A stretch of 64,000 bases of DNA from Kistimonas sp964291505 (GTDB lineage: Bacteria > Pseudomonadota > Gammaproteobacteria > Pseudomonadales > Endozoicomonadaceae). Below the pieces are notes generated by a model that had not been told where the DNA came from, searched no databases, and saw only the letters and a program-made list of their open reading frames with translations. The stretch lies in the NCBI GenBank assembly GCA_964291505.2, contig OZ220216.1, positions 1,240,001 through 1,304,000 of the forward strand, written 5' to 3'. Position numbers and translations under genes: made by a program. Positions 26,137 through 36,800 of the stretch are shown piece after piece (within the stretch, counting starts at the first letter, position 1; every line of letters begins with the position of its first letter).

Positions 26137-27459
26137 TTAGTCTACTGCTTCCATATCATGCGCTGCGATAACGGCTCTCATTGCAGCAGGGTCTTGATGA
26201 TATCGTTTGGCATGTTGGTAGGCAGTTGCTAGATCTATTGATGTTTTTTGGGATTTTAGCCTTTTCATCAGTTTCTGAGCCAGTGGAATAGGCCCGTTTT
26301 CAAGTGCATAATGGACTGCCATCATACCGTTAGTGTTTTCTTGACAGGTATCGGCTTCACTATCAATCAAAATGTGTGCGATTTCACTATGCCCATACTT
26401 ACAAGCCAAAATTAATGCGGTAGAAGAATTTGTAGAGATGCAGTTTGTGTTTGCATTTAATTTTATTAATAGTTTAGCTGCTATTTTTTTTCCATGTGCC
26501 GCCGCTAACATTAATGCGGTAAAGTTTTTTTTACCTTTTGCATTAATATCTATCCCACAGCTTAATAGGAAGTGGATGGATGTTTCTTGTTCTTCTTCCG
26601 CTAAGGTGCAGAGTCCAGAAGCAAATTCTACGCCGAGCCTTATTAATGTTTGTATTCTGTTTCTGCAGTGTTCCATTGTTATAGGGTTTTCTAGCATCTC
26701 AGGGGATGAATAGAGCCTTATTGTACTTAATATTTTTGCATTATTTCTTAATAGTAAACCTGCGAAAAAATCGCCTAGCGTATCTATGTGATCTATCGCG
26801 TATGATAGTGGTGCATAGCCATGTATACATTTTCCTGATTCGTTGATGTCCACTTGACCTGATTCTACAAGTGTTCTAAATGTATTTTCCATTCTGTTCA
26901 CGAGAGCGATTGTAATCAGTGTATCACCGCTTTCTTTTGCTCTTATAGTGAAGCGTTGATCCGCCCCCTCTTCTAAAAGCCATGTGGCAATATCATCGCG
27001 ACCACACCCTAAGGCAGCTTCTAATAGGGTAGTCATTCCTTCATTGGCACGGATTTTTGAGTCAACGTGGATGTTATGAATTTTTATATGGTTTTTGAAT
27101 GCGTCCAAATTTTCCCTTTCTAGTAATGGGCCAATGGTGTGTTTAAGCACGGTAGCTGATTTAAGAAATGATTCTACTTTTTTCTTTTCTATTTTGTGTG
27201 GGGGTTCCTTTCTCCTTGAGCCAGCGAGTTTAGTTGTAGATGATCTTATTTTCTTCTGCCTTTCTTGGGGTGGAGGAAGATCGTAACCTGTGGCGCCTTT
27301 GACTTGCGTTTCTTCTGTGTTCTTGTCATGTTCAGTTTTCTTTTTTGTTAGAGTCATACCTTGAAATTTTTTTGTTGTTTGTTTGATGTTAGGTGGTTGA
27401 TTTCCATTCCCTGAAGGAGAGCCAGAGGGTGAAGGTAGCGGTAGTTGTGTTCGTTCCAT
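26137..27459 (-). CDS. Ankyrin-repeat protein
   Basis: A 440-residue protein. The first 120 residues are proline-, serine- and lysine-rich and probably disordered. They are followed by about six ankyrin-like repeats, seen as TTLLEAALGCGRDDIATWLL, TALMLAAAHGKKIAAKLLI, TALILACKYGHSEIAHILI and AVHYALENG. The ATG at 27459 is preferred because AAGGA stands seven bases upstream; an ATG at 27546 has no ribosome site. No signal peptide or enzymatic domain is seen. Ankyrin proteins in host-associated bacteria are often secreted effectors, which is inference here. The gene is A+T-rich (21 G/C of 60 bases from 26461) compared with flanking gdhA and the MoxR/VWA pair. Confidence 0.88.
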   Translation of the reverse strand: MERTQLPLPSPSGSPSGNGNQPPNIKQTTKKFQGMTLTKKKTEHDKNTEETQVKGATGYDLPPPQERQKKIRSSTTKLAGSRRKEPPHKIEKKKVESFLKSATVLKHTIGPLLERENLDAFKNHIKIHNIHVDSKIRANEGMTTLLEAALGCGRDDIATWLLEEGADQRFTIRAKESGDTLITIALVNRMENTFRTLVESGQVDINESGKCIHGYAPLSYAIDHIDTLGDFFAGLLLRNNAKILSTIRLYSSPEMLENPITMEHCRNRIQTLIRLGVEFASGLCTLAEEEQETSIHFLLSCGIDINAKGKKNFTALMLAAAHGKKIAAKLLIKLNANTNCISTNSSTALILACKYGHSEIAHILIDSEADTCQENTNGMMAVHYALENGPIPLAQKLMKRLKSQKTSIDLATAYQHAKRYHQDPAAMRAVIAAHDMEAVD

Positions 27460-27754
27460 TGCTGTATCCTTGTTTAATACTGAGTTAGTCGTTAGTGAAA
27501 TGCACGCAACTCGTGATGAATGCTTCTGGTTAGAGAACGTTTCCATTTAGCTGTGTTGTAACTCTGACAGCTAAATCGAATATTTGTTTAGTTTGTTACT
27601 AATGCTGACATTATTAGCCGCTAACGATTGATAACAAACTATGTTGCTAAGTCCATAAGCTGGCTGATTACCATCATGACTCAGCCGCGGTATCGACGAA
27701 GCCTTTAAAGTCGTTGCTAAGTAGCAGATAAGATCGGCTGACTCAATTATAGAA

Positions 27755-28933
27755 TCAGCGACTCAGGTATCGCATCCCATCCTCAATCCCCTTAACCGTT
27801 AAGGGGTACATCTTGTGATTCACCAGTTCACGAATGATAGTGGTTGAGGTGGTATATTCCCATGCATTCTCCGGGTAGGGATTCAGCCAGGCGATTTTAC
27901 GGAATTTTTCCATAAAACGTAGCATCCAGGCGGAGCCGGCTTCATCATTCCAGTGCTCGATACTCCCGCCGGGATGGGTCACTTCATAAGGCGCCATGGC
28001 GGCATCGCCGATAAAGATTACTTTATAGTCACTGCCGTATTTGTGCAGGATGTCCAGGGTCTGGATACGCTCAGAATCCCGTCGGTAGTTATCCTTCCAG
28101 ACAGATTCATAAATAAAGTTATGAAAATAAAAGAATTCAAGATGCTTGAACTCCGTTCGGATGGCTGAGAAGAGTTCTTCGCACACTTTAACGTGGGCAT
28201 CCATGGTGCCGCCAATATCCATGAACAGCAGGACTTTCACGTTGTTGTGACGTTCTGGCACCATCTTGATGTCCAGCATGCCGCCGGACTGGGCGGTGGA
28301 ACGAATGGTGTCGTCCAGATCCAGTTCCTCGGTGGCGCCTTCCCGGGCAAATTTACGCAGTCGTCTGAGTGCCATCTTGATGTTGCGTGTGCCCAGCTCA
28401 ACACTGTCGTCCAGATTACGGTATTCCCGTTTATCCCAGACTTTCGCAGCGCGCTGGTTACGCCCACCATCCTGACCAATTCGGATCCCTTCCGGGTTGT
28501 AGCCATAGGCGCCGAACGGTGAGGTGCCACCGGTACCAATCCAGCGATTGCCGCCCTGGTGGCGTTCTTTCTGCTCCTCCAGGCGTTTGCGGAATTCTTC
28601 CAGCAGTTTTTCAAGACTGCCGAGGCTGTTGATCTTGGCTTTTTCTTCGTCGGTCAGGTATTTCTCGAATTCCTTGCGCAGCCAGTCTTCCGGGATCAAT
28701 GCATCTAGCAGATTGTCCAGATCTTCCAGACCTTCGAAATAGGCGGAAAAGGCCCGATCGAACTTGTCAAAGTGACGTTCATCTTTCACCAGCACCGCGC
28801 GACTCAGGTGATAGAAATCATCCATATTGGCGAACGCAAGATGGGACTTCAGCGCCGCGACAAGATCCAGGTATTCCCGGATACTGACGGGAACCCGGAA
28901 GGTGCGCAGAGTATCGAAGAATGTCAGCAGCAT
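27755..28933 (-). CDS. VWA-domain protein of the CoxE type
   Basis: A 392-residue cytoplasmic protein with a C-terminal von Willebrand A domain whose metal site reads LLFMDIGGTMDAH, where the usual DxSxS is altered to DIGGT. The N-terminal half is helical and charged. It lies three bases after the MoxR-type ATPase gene. MoxR and VWA proteins generally work together as a chaperone system that matures or remodels other complexes; the client here is unknown. The altered metal-site motif is typical of several bacterial relatives and need not mean loss of function. Confidence 0.88.
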   Translation of the reverse strand: MLLTFFDTLRTFRVPVSIREYLDLVAALKSHLAFANMDDFYHLSRAVLVKDERHFDKFDRAFSAYFEGLEDLDNLLDALIPEDWLRKEFEKYLTDEEKAKINSLGSLEKLLEEFRKRLEEQKERHQGGNRWIGTGGTSPFGAYGYNPEGIRIGQDGGRNQRAAKVWDKREYRNLDDSVELGTRNIKMALRRLRKFAREGATEELDLDDTIRSTAQSGGMLDIKMVPERHNNVKVLLFMDIGGTMDAHVKVCEELFSAIRTEFKHLEFFYFHNFIYESVWKDNYRRDSERIQTLDILHKYGSDYKVIFIGDAAMAPYEVTHPGGSIEHWNDEAGSAWMLRFMEKFRKIAWLNPYPENAWEYTTSTTIIRELVNHKMYPLTVKGIEDGMRYLSR

Positions 28934-28936
28934 GGG

Positions 28937-29782
28937 TTAACGTCCAGCCCGGCGTGCCATAAACGCCAGTTTTTCGAGTAGCTGGACATCCTGTTCGTTC
29001 TTGACCAGCGCGCCACAGAGAGGGGGAATCGCTTTACTGGGATCCCGTTGTTGCAACAGGTCGCTCGGAACTTCATCGGCCAGCAAGAGCTTAAGCCAGT
29101 CAATCAATTCTGAGGTGGAGGGTTTTTTCTTCAGTCCGGGCACTTTACGCACATCAAAAAAGACTTCCAGCGCTTCTTTCACCAGTTCCTGACTGATGTC
29201 AGGGAAGTGAACATCCACGATCGCTTTCATGGTGTCCTGATCCGGAAAGTTGATGTAGTGGAAGAAACAACGGCGGAGGAACGCATCCGGCAGTTCCTTC
29301 TCGTTGTTACTGGTAATGATGACGATCGGGCGCTGTTTGGCTTTGATCAGTTGGCGGGTTTCGTACACATAGAATTCCATCCGGTCGATCTCCTGGAGCA
29401 GATCGTTCGGGAATTCGATGTCGGCCTTGTCGATTTCATCAATCAGAAGCACTACCTGTTCGTCGGCAGTGAACGCTTCCCAGAGTTTGCCTTTGACGAT
29501 GTAGTTGTTGATATCGTGAACCTTGTCATCGCCGAGTTGAGAGTCACGCAGGCGGGAGACTGCATCATAGTCGTACAAACCCTGCTGGGCGCGGGTGGTG
29601 GACTTGATGTTCCACTGGATCAACGGTTTACCCAAGGACGCCGCCACCTGTTCCGCCAGCATGGTCTTACCCGTACCAGGTTCACCCTTGACCAGCAGCG
29701 GACGCTGCAGGGTAACGGCGGCGTTGACAGCCATGCGCAGTTCGTCGGTAGCGATATACTGGTCAGTGCTCTTGAATGTCAT
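28937..29782 (-). CDS. MoxR-family AAA+ ATPase
   Basis: A 281-residue AAA+ ATPase. Walker A is GEPGTGKTML at about residues 37-46, Walker B is VVLLIDEIDKAD, sensor 1 is VIITSNNEKELPDAFLRRC with the arginine-finger region. The protein should form hexamers and act on the VWA partner encoded immediately downstream. This pair is common in proteobacteria and associated with maturation of metalloenzymes or membrane complexes; no such enzyme is encoded next to it here. Confidence 0.92.
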   Translation of the reverse strand: MTFKSTDQYIATDELRMAVNAAVTLQRPLLVKGEPGTGKTMLAEQVAASLGKPLIQWNIKSTTRAQQGLYDYDAVSRLRDSQLGDDKVHDINNYIVKGKLWEAFTADEQVVLLIDEIDKADIEFPNDLLQEIDRMEFYVYETRQLIKAKQRPIVIITSNNEKELPDAFLRRCFFHYINFPDQDTMKAIVDVHFPDISQELVKEALEVFFDVRKVPGLKKKPSTSELIDWLKLLLADEVPSDLLQQRDPSKAIPPLCGALVKNEQDVQLLEKLAFMARRAGR

Positions 29783-29825
29783 GTGCTTTCCGTCGTTTCG
29801 GCCTTCCGGGCCTTGCGTTGAACGC

Positions 29826-30172
29826 TTGTTATTGATTGATCTCGCGCTACTTTAAACAAGCGTTTAATTGTTGGCAATTGGCGGAAGGTATCTTGGGAGG
29901 TTCTCTGTCGGTTTCAGGATAGGCTTTCTCGGGCGCATTTGCTGTGGTGGCTCTGGGGGAGCGCGTGCTGGCCCGTTCGGGGGGAGGCCCGGTTTGCCCG
30001 TGTCTGTTTTTCGCCGCATCGACAAGGCTTTCCTGCCTTGCGATGCTACCGCGGCATCCTTGCCGCTGCTGCAAACAGACACGGGCAAACCGGACCATTA
30101 GCTTCGTGCGAAGTGGGTGGTGTAGGCGCTTTCATATGCATTTCAGTTATTTGTAAATTATTTTTTCATCGT
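29826..30172. other. Intergenic region before cysK
   Basis: About 350 bases without a gene. It contains the palindromic element at 29986-30096 and, beyond it, a nine-base inverted repeat tatgcattt/aaatgcata (30135-30143 and 30175-30183) just before cysK. Several open frames across it are products of the palindrome's base composition. Confidence 0.6.
29986..30096. repeat. Palindromic three-way-junction element
   Basis: Two exact 21-base inverted arms (29989-30009 and 30073-30093; core gcccgtgtctg) enclose two further hairpins. The first pairs gcatcg with cgatgc and caaggc with gccttg around a six-base loop (30016-30046). The second pairs gcggc with gccgc (30051-30066). The ~110-base unit looks like a REP/BIME- or MITE-type repeat or a structured RNA. 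Only one copy is present in this window. Confidence 0.7.
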
Positions 30173-30201
30173 TCAAATGCATACGGTCTTTCCCTATAGT
30201 G
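30173..30201 (+). promoter_or_regulatory. Candidate promoter of cysK
   Basis: TTCAAA, a 17-base spacer and TATAGT lie about 55 bases before the cysK start. The -10 is good and the -35 mediocre; the -35 overlaps the right half of a nine-base inverted repeat. Confidence 0.4.
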
Positions 30202-30255
30202 GTGCATCATTTCAGTGGTTTTTGTTATCAACACCTACTAGAAAGGATCTCGATA

Positions 30256-31227
30256 ATGTCCCGGATTTATGATGATAACTCGCTCTCAATCGGTCATACG
30301 CCGCTGGTGAAACTGAACCGGATCGGCAAGGGCTATGAGATTTACGCCAAGATTGAATCCCGTAATCCTGCCGGCAGTGTGAAATGCCGGATCGGCGCCA
30401 GCATGATCTGGGATGCGGAACAATCCGGTCGCCTCAAGCCCGGGATGGAACTGGTAGAACCCACCAGTGGTAACACCGGTATTGCCCTGGCATTTGTTGC
30501 TTCATCCCGGGGGATTCCCCTGACGTTGACCATGCCAGCGTCAATGAGTCTCGAGCGCCGGAAGATTCTCAAGGCACTGGGCGCGAATCTGGTGTTGACT
30601 GAGCCTGCGAAAGGCATGAATGGTGCCATTGCCAAGGCAAAAGAAATTGCTGTGAGTGATCCTGAGCGCTTCCTGCTGCTCCAGCAGTTTGAAAACCCCG
30701 CCAATCCGAGAATTCATGAGCAAACGACTGGCCCTGAAATCTGGGAAGATACCGACGGGGATATTGATATCCTGGTTGCAGGCGTGGGCACGGGTGGAAC
30801 CATCACTGGGGTCTCCCGCTATATCAAGCAGGAAAAAGGTAAGGCGATTACCAGTATTGCGGTAGAACCTGTGGCATCCCCTGTCATCAGCCAGACGCTG
30901 GCGGGCGATGAAGTGAAACCGGCACCTCACAAGATTCAGGGCATTGGCGCCGGCTTTGTGCCCAAGAATCTGGATCTCTCTATCGTTGATAGTGTGGAGC
31001 AGGTTACCAATGAAGAAGCGATGGAAACCGCGCTGCGCCTGATGAAGGAAGAGGGCATTTTGTGCGGCATTTCCTGCGGTGCAGCACTGGCTGCAGCATT
31101 GCGTGTTGCAGCTCGTCAGGAAAACGAAGGCAAGAAAATTGTTGTGATTCTGCCGGATTCCGGTGAGCGCTATCTTTCATCCCCATTGTTTGAGGGGATG
31201 TTTACCGAACTTGAAAACGTTCAGTAA
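30256..31227 (+). CDS. cysK: Cysteine synthase A (O-acetylserine sulfhydrylase)
   Basis: PLP enzyme forming cysteine from O-acetylserine and sulfide. Lys43 in NPAGSVKCRIG is the PLP-binding lysine and TSGNTGIAL is the substrate-binding loop, while VAGVGTGGTITG binds the PLP phosphate. The segment at the PLP lysine mixes CysM-like NPAGSVK with CysK-like KCRIGA; overall sequence favours CysK. The ATG at 30256 has AAGGA upstream. The gene is followed by a strong terminator and is probably transcribed alone. Confidence 0.93.
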   Translation: MSRIYDDNSLSIGHTPLVKLNRIGKGYEIYAKIESRNPAGSVKCRIGASMIWDAEQSGRLKPGMELVEPTSGNTGIALAFVASSRGIPLTLTMPASMSLERRKILKALGANLVLTEPAKGMNGAIAKAKEIAVSDPERFLLLQQFENPANPRIHEQTTGPEIWEDTDGDIDILVAGVGTGGTITGVSRYIKQEKGKAITSIAVEPVASPVISQTLAGDEVKPAPHKIQGIGAGFVPKNLDLSIVDSVEQVTNEEAMETALRLMKEEGILCGISCGAALAAALRVAARQENEGKKIVVILPDSGERYLSSPLFEGMFTELENVQ

Positions 31228-31234
31228 GTCATTA

Positions 31235-31264
31235 ACAAGCCGCCTTTAAAGGCGGCTTGTTTTC
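31235..31264 (+). terminator. Terminator after cysK
   Basis: Stem acaagccgcc/ggcggcttgt extended by ttt/aaa, followed by a T-run. Confidence 0.9.
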
Positions 31265-31324
31265 AATATCGCCTTATCCGCAAATGCCACGAGCTCACTG
31301 GTAGATGTAAACGGACGCTTATGG

Positions 31325-32098
31325 CTACAACATAATTTGTGTTTCACCGTCTTTAAACACGATCATGTCACCTGGTTGCATGGGATGCCACTCTTCATTA
31401 TGTGTCAGCGGTTCGGTGGCGATGACAGACACAATATCCTCAGGTGTGGTTTCCTGTCTGAAATCCACCGTGACATCAGTATCTTTCAATTCAGCGGTCG
31501 TGAAGGGGGCTCGGCGGGTGATCCAGCAGAGCTTGGTGCTGCAGTAGCAGGCCAGTGCCCGCGAATCACTCAACAGCATGTTGTAAACCCCAAGTTCGCG
31601 TAACGCATCACAGCATTGGCGAATGAAGCGCCACAGTGTAGTTTGGCGTTTGGGCGGCTCAGGGAACCGTTCGCGAATCTGATCCATTAACCAGCAGAAG
31701 GCATGTTCGCTGTCAGTGGTGCCTACAGGCAAATAATGCTGAAGAGGTTTCTTTCGAACCTGGGGTAACTGGCCATTATGGGCAAAGGTCCAGTTCCGAC
31801 CCCAGAGTTCGCGCATGAATGGGTGGGTATTCTCAAGGCAGACGCGGCCAGCGTTTGCCTGGCGGATGTGGCTGATGACGATTTGACTTTTAATGGGATA
31901 GTTTTGCACCAGGCGGGCAATTTCGGAATCGCAACTTGGATTAGGATCCCGAAACTCACGAACGCCTTTTCCTTCATAAAAAGCGATGCCCCAACCGTCG
32001 CGATGGGGGCCGGTACGACCACCACGTTGCATCAGACCGGTGAAGCTGAAACAGATATCGGTTGGCACATTGGCGCTCATGCCAAGCAGTTCACACAT
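31325..32098 (-). CDS. yafJ: Class II glutamine amidotransferase YafJ
   Basis: A 257-residue Ntn-type amidotransferase. The nucleophile is Cys2 (MCELLGMSANVPTDICFS), exposed by removal of the initiator methionine, and HRDGWGIAFYEG plus SHIRQANAG match the class II fold. It is similar to E. coli YafJ, whose acceptor is not established. It is the first gene downstream of, and converging on, cysK. Confidence 0.9.
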   Translation of the reverse strand: MCELLGMSANVPTDICFSFTGLMQRGGRTGPHRDGWGIAFYEGKGVREFRDPNPSCDSEIARLVQNYPIKSQIVISHIRQANAGRVCLENTHPFMRELWGRNWTFAHNGQLPQVRKKPLQHYLPVGTTDSEHAFCWLMDQIRERFPEPPKRQTTLWRFIRQCCDALRELGVYNMLLSDSRALACYCSTKLCWITRRAPFTTAELKDTDVTVDFRQETTPEDIVSVIATEPLTHNEEWHPMQPGDMIVFKDGETQIML

Positions 32099-32187
32099 GA
32101 TGGTTTATCCGTACTTCGTGTCTATTGTGCTGCTTGATAACCGGCAACACGTTGCATCTGACTTGGCCTTGAGGCATCAGCGTAGGC

Positions 32188-32598
32188 TTAAAGTGCAGGT
32201 TCCTTGCGGGGCCTGTTGGTGCTCTGTGGTTGCTCACTATGGTTGTCATTTTTAGGCGTTTTGATGAACAAGCCCCCAAGGGCGGCCAGTAATGTGGCAA
32301 CCAGCAGGGAGACAAAGATAACTGGCGTTGTACGTAGCATGGCTTCTGGGCCATGGGAAAGCCCATCAAAAAGACAGACCAGCAGTGCGGGGCCCATAAA
32401 ACTCATGCCAGGGTTAGAGATGGCGGGAGTCAGGATCGCAAACGCGGCAACCAGGCGGAGAAAACGGCGTGGAAAGCCTTGTCCGAAGGGGCGGGTCATG
32501 CGCCACCACACTGCCAGACACCCCAGGGCACCAAACAGGTAGACGGCCCAGGCGATAATGTATTGATGAGTAGTCATTCCTTGTCGCGTTTCCTGCAA
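32188..32598 (-). CDS. Small membrane protein of unknown function
   Basis: A 136-residue (or 129 from the ATG at 32577) protein with about three to four membrane segments and a hydrophilic, proline- and asparagine-rich C-terminal tail of 25 residues. No family was recognised. The TTG at 32598 opens the frame; neither start has a clearly spaced ribosome site. It lies between yafJ and the EamA transporter gene on the same strand. Confidence 0.6.
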   Translation of the reverse strand: MQETRQGMTTHQYIIAWAVYLFGALGCLAVWWRMTRPFGQGFPRRFLRLVAAFAILTPAISNPGMSFMGPALLVCLFDGLSHGPEAMLRTTPVIFVSLLVATLLAALGGLFIKTPKNDNHSEQPQSTNRPRKEPAL

Positions 32599-32692
32599 AA
32601 TCGCTAAGTTTACTGGTGCTCACCCGTTGTTGGAAGCAGCCATGCTAATTTGCGCTGACTCCCGTGACAGTAGTCTAACGACTTCTGGCAGT

Positions 32693-33547
32693 CTATTTTT
32701 TACCCAGAAGGACAGTCAACAAGCCGCCGATGATCACCAGGTTCATGCCGGCAAGACTCAACAGGCTGGGCTTGTCCCCCCAGAACAGCCAGCCGAGCAG
32801 TCCGGCAAATACCACGCTGAAATACGTCAGGGGTGAGACCAGGCTGGCAGGCGCGTAGCTGTAGGCCTTGGTATAGAAGAACATCAGCAGGTAAATCGAA
32901 AAGCCAACAAAAAACATCAGTGGCCAGTCATCTATGGGAATGGGCTTCCAGTTATGGACAGCCAGCGGGACGCTGGTCAGAAAGGAAATAAAAAAATAAT
33001 AAAAGAGGATACGTTGGGTAGGTTCTGTTTCTGAGAGCCTGCGCGTACCAACCATTGAGATAGCCAGCGTGAGTCCTGATAAGGCCCCAATCAGATGCCA
33101 TGAGCCAATCGCATCGTTATCCGGTTGCAAGACTAAAATGACACCGATAAAACCGGTAGCCATCGGTAGCCATCGGTTGCGCGGCACCATGATTCCACTC
33201 CAGCAAAGCACAACCAGCGGTACCCAAAGCGGCGCAGCATTGCGTAGTAAGACTGCATCCACCAACGGCGTATGGGCCAGCGCCAGGTAATACGTATAGA
33301 AACATGCCCATCCTGCCAGCCCCCGGATCATGTGATGACCAAAACGTTGTGTCTTAAGTCCGCTCAGACCGTGCTTAACAATCCATGGCGTGCAGACCAG
33401 GCAGCAGAGAAGGTATTGGAAACAGACAATCTGGGCAACGGAAACGGTGGATGCAAGATGTTTGGTAGCAGCACCGGCAAGACTGCCAACCACTGCGGTG
33501 GCAAGCCCGAATAGGATGCCTAGACTGGGATTTTGTGTATGAGACAT
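32693..33547 (-). CDS. EamA/DMT-family transporter
   Basis: A 284-residue inner-membrane protein with ten predicted helices in two repeated EamA halves, seen at LFGLATAVVGSLAGAATKHL and at LIGALSGLTLAISMVGTRRL. Family members export amino acids, nucleosides or other metabolites, and the substrate is not predictable. It stands at the edge of the AT-rich zone that holds the giant gene. Confidence 0.88.
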   Translation of the reverse strand: MSHTQNPSLGILFGLATAVVGSLAGAATKHLASTVSVAQIVCFQYLLCCLVCTPWIVKHGLSGLKTQRFGHHMIRGLAGWACFYTYYLALAHTPLVDAVLLRNAAPLWVPLVVLCWSGIMVPRNRWLPMATGFIGVILVLQPDNDAIGSWHLIGALSGLTLAISMVGTRRLSETEPTQRILFYYFFISFLTSVPLAVHNWKPIPIDDWPLMFFVGFSIYLLMFFYTKAYSYAPASLVSPLTYFSVVFAGLLGWLFWGDKPSLLSLAGMNLVIIGGLLTVLLGKK

Positions 33548-33816
33548 TGTTATACTTCGTTATCCATGTCTTTCACAGACTATTTTGTCGGCTTTTGTAC
33601 CGCAGGGCAATCTAGGATTTCAAATATATGGTAGGTAAATTAAAAAACTTTATAAGCCTACGTTAGTAGAACGTACACTTAAATCATCTTACAGTGTTGC
33701 TCTAACATTACTTCTATATATTTTATGGGTTAAACGTATGTTTTTCTTCTTGATGAAACGGTTTCATGCCTTGCCGCGGCAGTATAGTGTTATTTATATG
33801 GTATTTTAGGGTGTGA

Positions 33817-36800
33817 TTATCTTAGCATTTTTAATCTTGGGTCTTCTTCGAGTTTTTTTAATTTTTTTTCAAAGGCCTTTTTAAGTGTTTGTAGTTTTTT
33901 AATGTCTGTTTGCTCTACGATTGCGGTAAAGTGACAGGCACATGGCTCTTGTCGTTGCGCTATTTTTTTTGCGGTCTCAACCATTTCAATGAGCCTATTA
34001 ATACTTGTAAAAGTGTCTGCATAGGTTTTTTGGATTCTGAAATCCACTCCTGCGCTTGATAAGATAGCTATCTTATTAAAGAATGCATCTATTAGATTTT
34101 TGTGCAGTATAACAAATGTGTTGTGCCCCGAAAAATCCTCTTGCTTTCTGATGGCAGCGAGATTGGCTTCAACACACTGAATGTAAGTGTGGAGGGCATA
34201 AATTCCTTCTGATAGGTTTCTAGAATAGTTAATATGGACTTCTGCAATGCGTAAAATTAGTGTTGGATAATGCTCTAAAAATTGAGGTGGGGGTGTTTGT
34301 GTTTTCTCTTTGTTAACCATGTTTACTTCGTCTAATAATTTATGGAGAATTGGTTTTGTTTTCGCTAGATCTATCGATTTTATAAATTCTCTATCATCGG
34401 GTGATAAGGTCAATATCCACTCAGTAACGGCTGTAAATATATCAAGATCATCGTATTTCTCGTCGAGCTGTTGATGTATTAAATTTAGGTGCTGCTTGCT
34501 GAGCTGGTTTCGGTTGATAATTGTCTTTAGCATATCTATGTGTTCACGTAACGATGCAAGGCTATCGGTTAGGCGTATGATAATATTTGCTACTTCGGGT
34601 AAATTGGAGAAATAACCATAGTCAGAGCAAAGAAATCTATGAATTTCTTTATGAATATTAAATATGTGAATAATGGTTCTTGAAATTGATATGAATTGGG
34701 TTTCTATTGATAAAATATGCTCGATACGCAAGCTTGGTACTTTTAATGTGTGCTCTAGTTGAAGAATGATGTTCGTAATTTCGCCAAAGTGATGAGATAG
34801 TTGTGTTGTTGTTTCTTCGATATAAGGGATGCCTATTGCTCTGAGCTGTATATTAAAATTGGTCAATTCTCTATGTGTAGGTATTATCTTTGAAAGATCT
34901 TCTTTGAGTTGTGTATTGCAATTTTCTATATCATTGATTATTTTGTGGTTTGTTGAGTAAGTCCGCAATGTCTCATGTAAACTATCTATTGTAGTGAGAT
35001 ATTTTTGAGGATTTGATACTTTAAGATTATCTGGTGTTTTCTGATCATTGCATTGTTTGGTAAGCGATTCGATGACGTGTTTAAATAGGGAGACGCTTTC
35101 TAATTGCATACGAGTATCTGATAAGTTCGTTGGTGTCGGAAGGTCGGAAAGATATTGTAAGCAACTACCTAAAAAACCACCCATGAAAGGCCGTGGTAAT
35201 TGATGGCGATGTTGATTCCAGTGTTGTTGATAATCAGGCGTAATGCTTAATTGTTCCAATAAATGGCTCATGGTTGTCAGGGCTGGTTTATACTGTTTGG
35301 CGGTGTATAGGCATCTCACCCGGTACTGTAAGAACTCAAGGTTACATGCTGTTTCGTCTGTTTTCATCATTTCCATCAGTTCGTCATGATATTCATGAAA
35401 CATAACTTCAACCTCAAGACATACTTGAGAGCATTTTTGTTTACAATCCAGATAATGCAAATGTACAAGCATTTGAGTTAGTGATGACCACTGGCTTGTT
35501 ATCATGGATACAGATGGTTTTGGTTCTAAATCATGCTTTGCATAAAAAACATTCATTTCATTAGAAGGGAATAGTTCAAAAAGCTTGTCATAGGTAAAGC
35601 GTAAATCTAGTAACTGCTTGTGAACATTAACCATGTTGACTACATCTGATGTGTTTTCTTCATCTATATTATCAGAAAGCGTATCGTGGATAGCAACAAG
35701 CATATTGTCTATAGCATTGATTGCACGAATGCTTATGTATAATTCACTATCAATAGCTGGTAAAAAAGCCTGGCATTCAGCCGCATCATTATAGTTGTTG
35801 TATAAGTTTTGGAGAATGGGGTGAAGTTGTTCGCCAATCGTTAACTGTGTTGGGATAAGCTCAGGTATACATTGTGCGGCCAAGTTTCCTTCTGTCTCGC
35901 TATCAAATAAACCCTGTATCGCTGAAGCGCTTTCTGAGAGTGCTTTGTTGTTTTTTTTCAATTCTGCTAAGAGTTGAGGATTTATTGAGGCTGATAACGG
36001 TTCGGTTTTTTTTATCAGAGGTGTAGATGTGGTCTTGCTAGCAGCAGAAACCCAAAACTGTTGCTGTATGCTGCCATCGTCTTTTTCAAGTAAGTTGTGC
36101 AAACGTTCGTAATATGGATCTTGCGCTGCCAGTTTTTTCATTGCATTACAGAGCAAGCTCCTTCTCTCGGCCTGAGTACGCATGTGAATAGAGAAAGCTT
36201 CTACTGTTGTCATGATTTCTGTACCGCCGTTATCTGGTGCCCATGCTAATGCTTCGTAAGCAGAAATTACAGTTTCAAGGGGAACTCTTGTTGCATTGTG
36301 ATTTTTTAAATGTTGACTCGTTAAATAGTGATTAGTCCACCAGGTTAGTATTAGTGGTGTTAATGTTAATTCGCCTTCGTTGGCTAATGTTTTTATAGTT
36401 TCTATTAACATTTTAAATAAACGTAAGGCGGACATTGTTTTTGATAGTTGGTTGAGTATAAATGCAATATCTATGTAGCGCATGGATTGGTAGAAACGTC
36501 TTAAGTAATACTTACGATACGGTTCACTTGTAATAATGCTTTCAAGGTGTGTAGTAAATAATTTTGCACCCCATTCTTTGTTTTTGAATTTTGTGAAAGT
36601 TGGAATGAGCTGTTGTAATGTTTCAGCTAAATATAGTGCGTTTGATGGAGTTTTTCTTGCAGCTAGTAGAGGATTAAGTTGTTGTAATATCAATTTATGC
36701 AATCTATCAATTAAATTGTAGCGTGATGTTTCTTTTTCATCAGTATGCTTAAACTGTAAAGCGAGCCTTATAATTCTGTTTGTATGTTCTTTATGCGCAC

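Noticed and set aside
29868..30199. Several plus- and minus-strand open frames in the gap before cysK
   Set aside because: They span the palindromic element in different frames and lack ribosome sites and recognisable domains.
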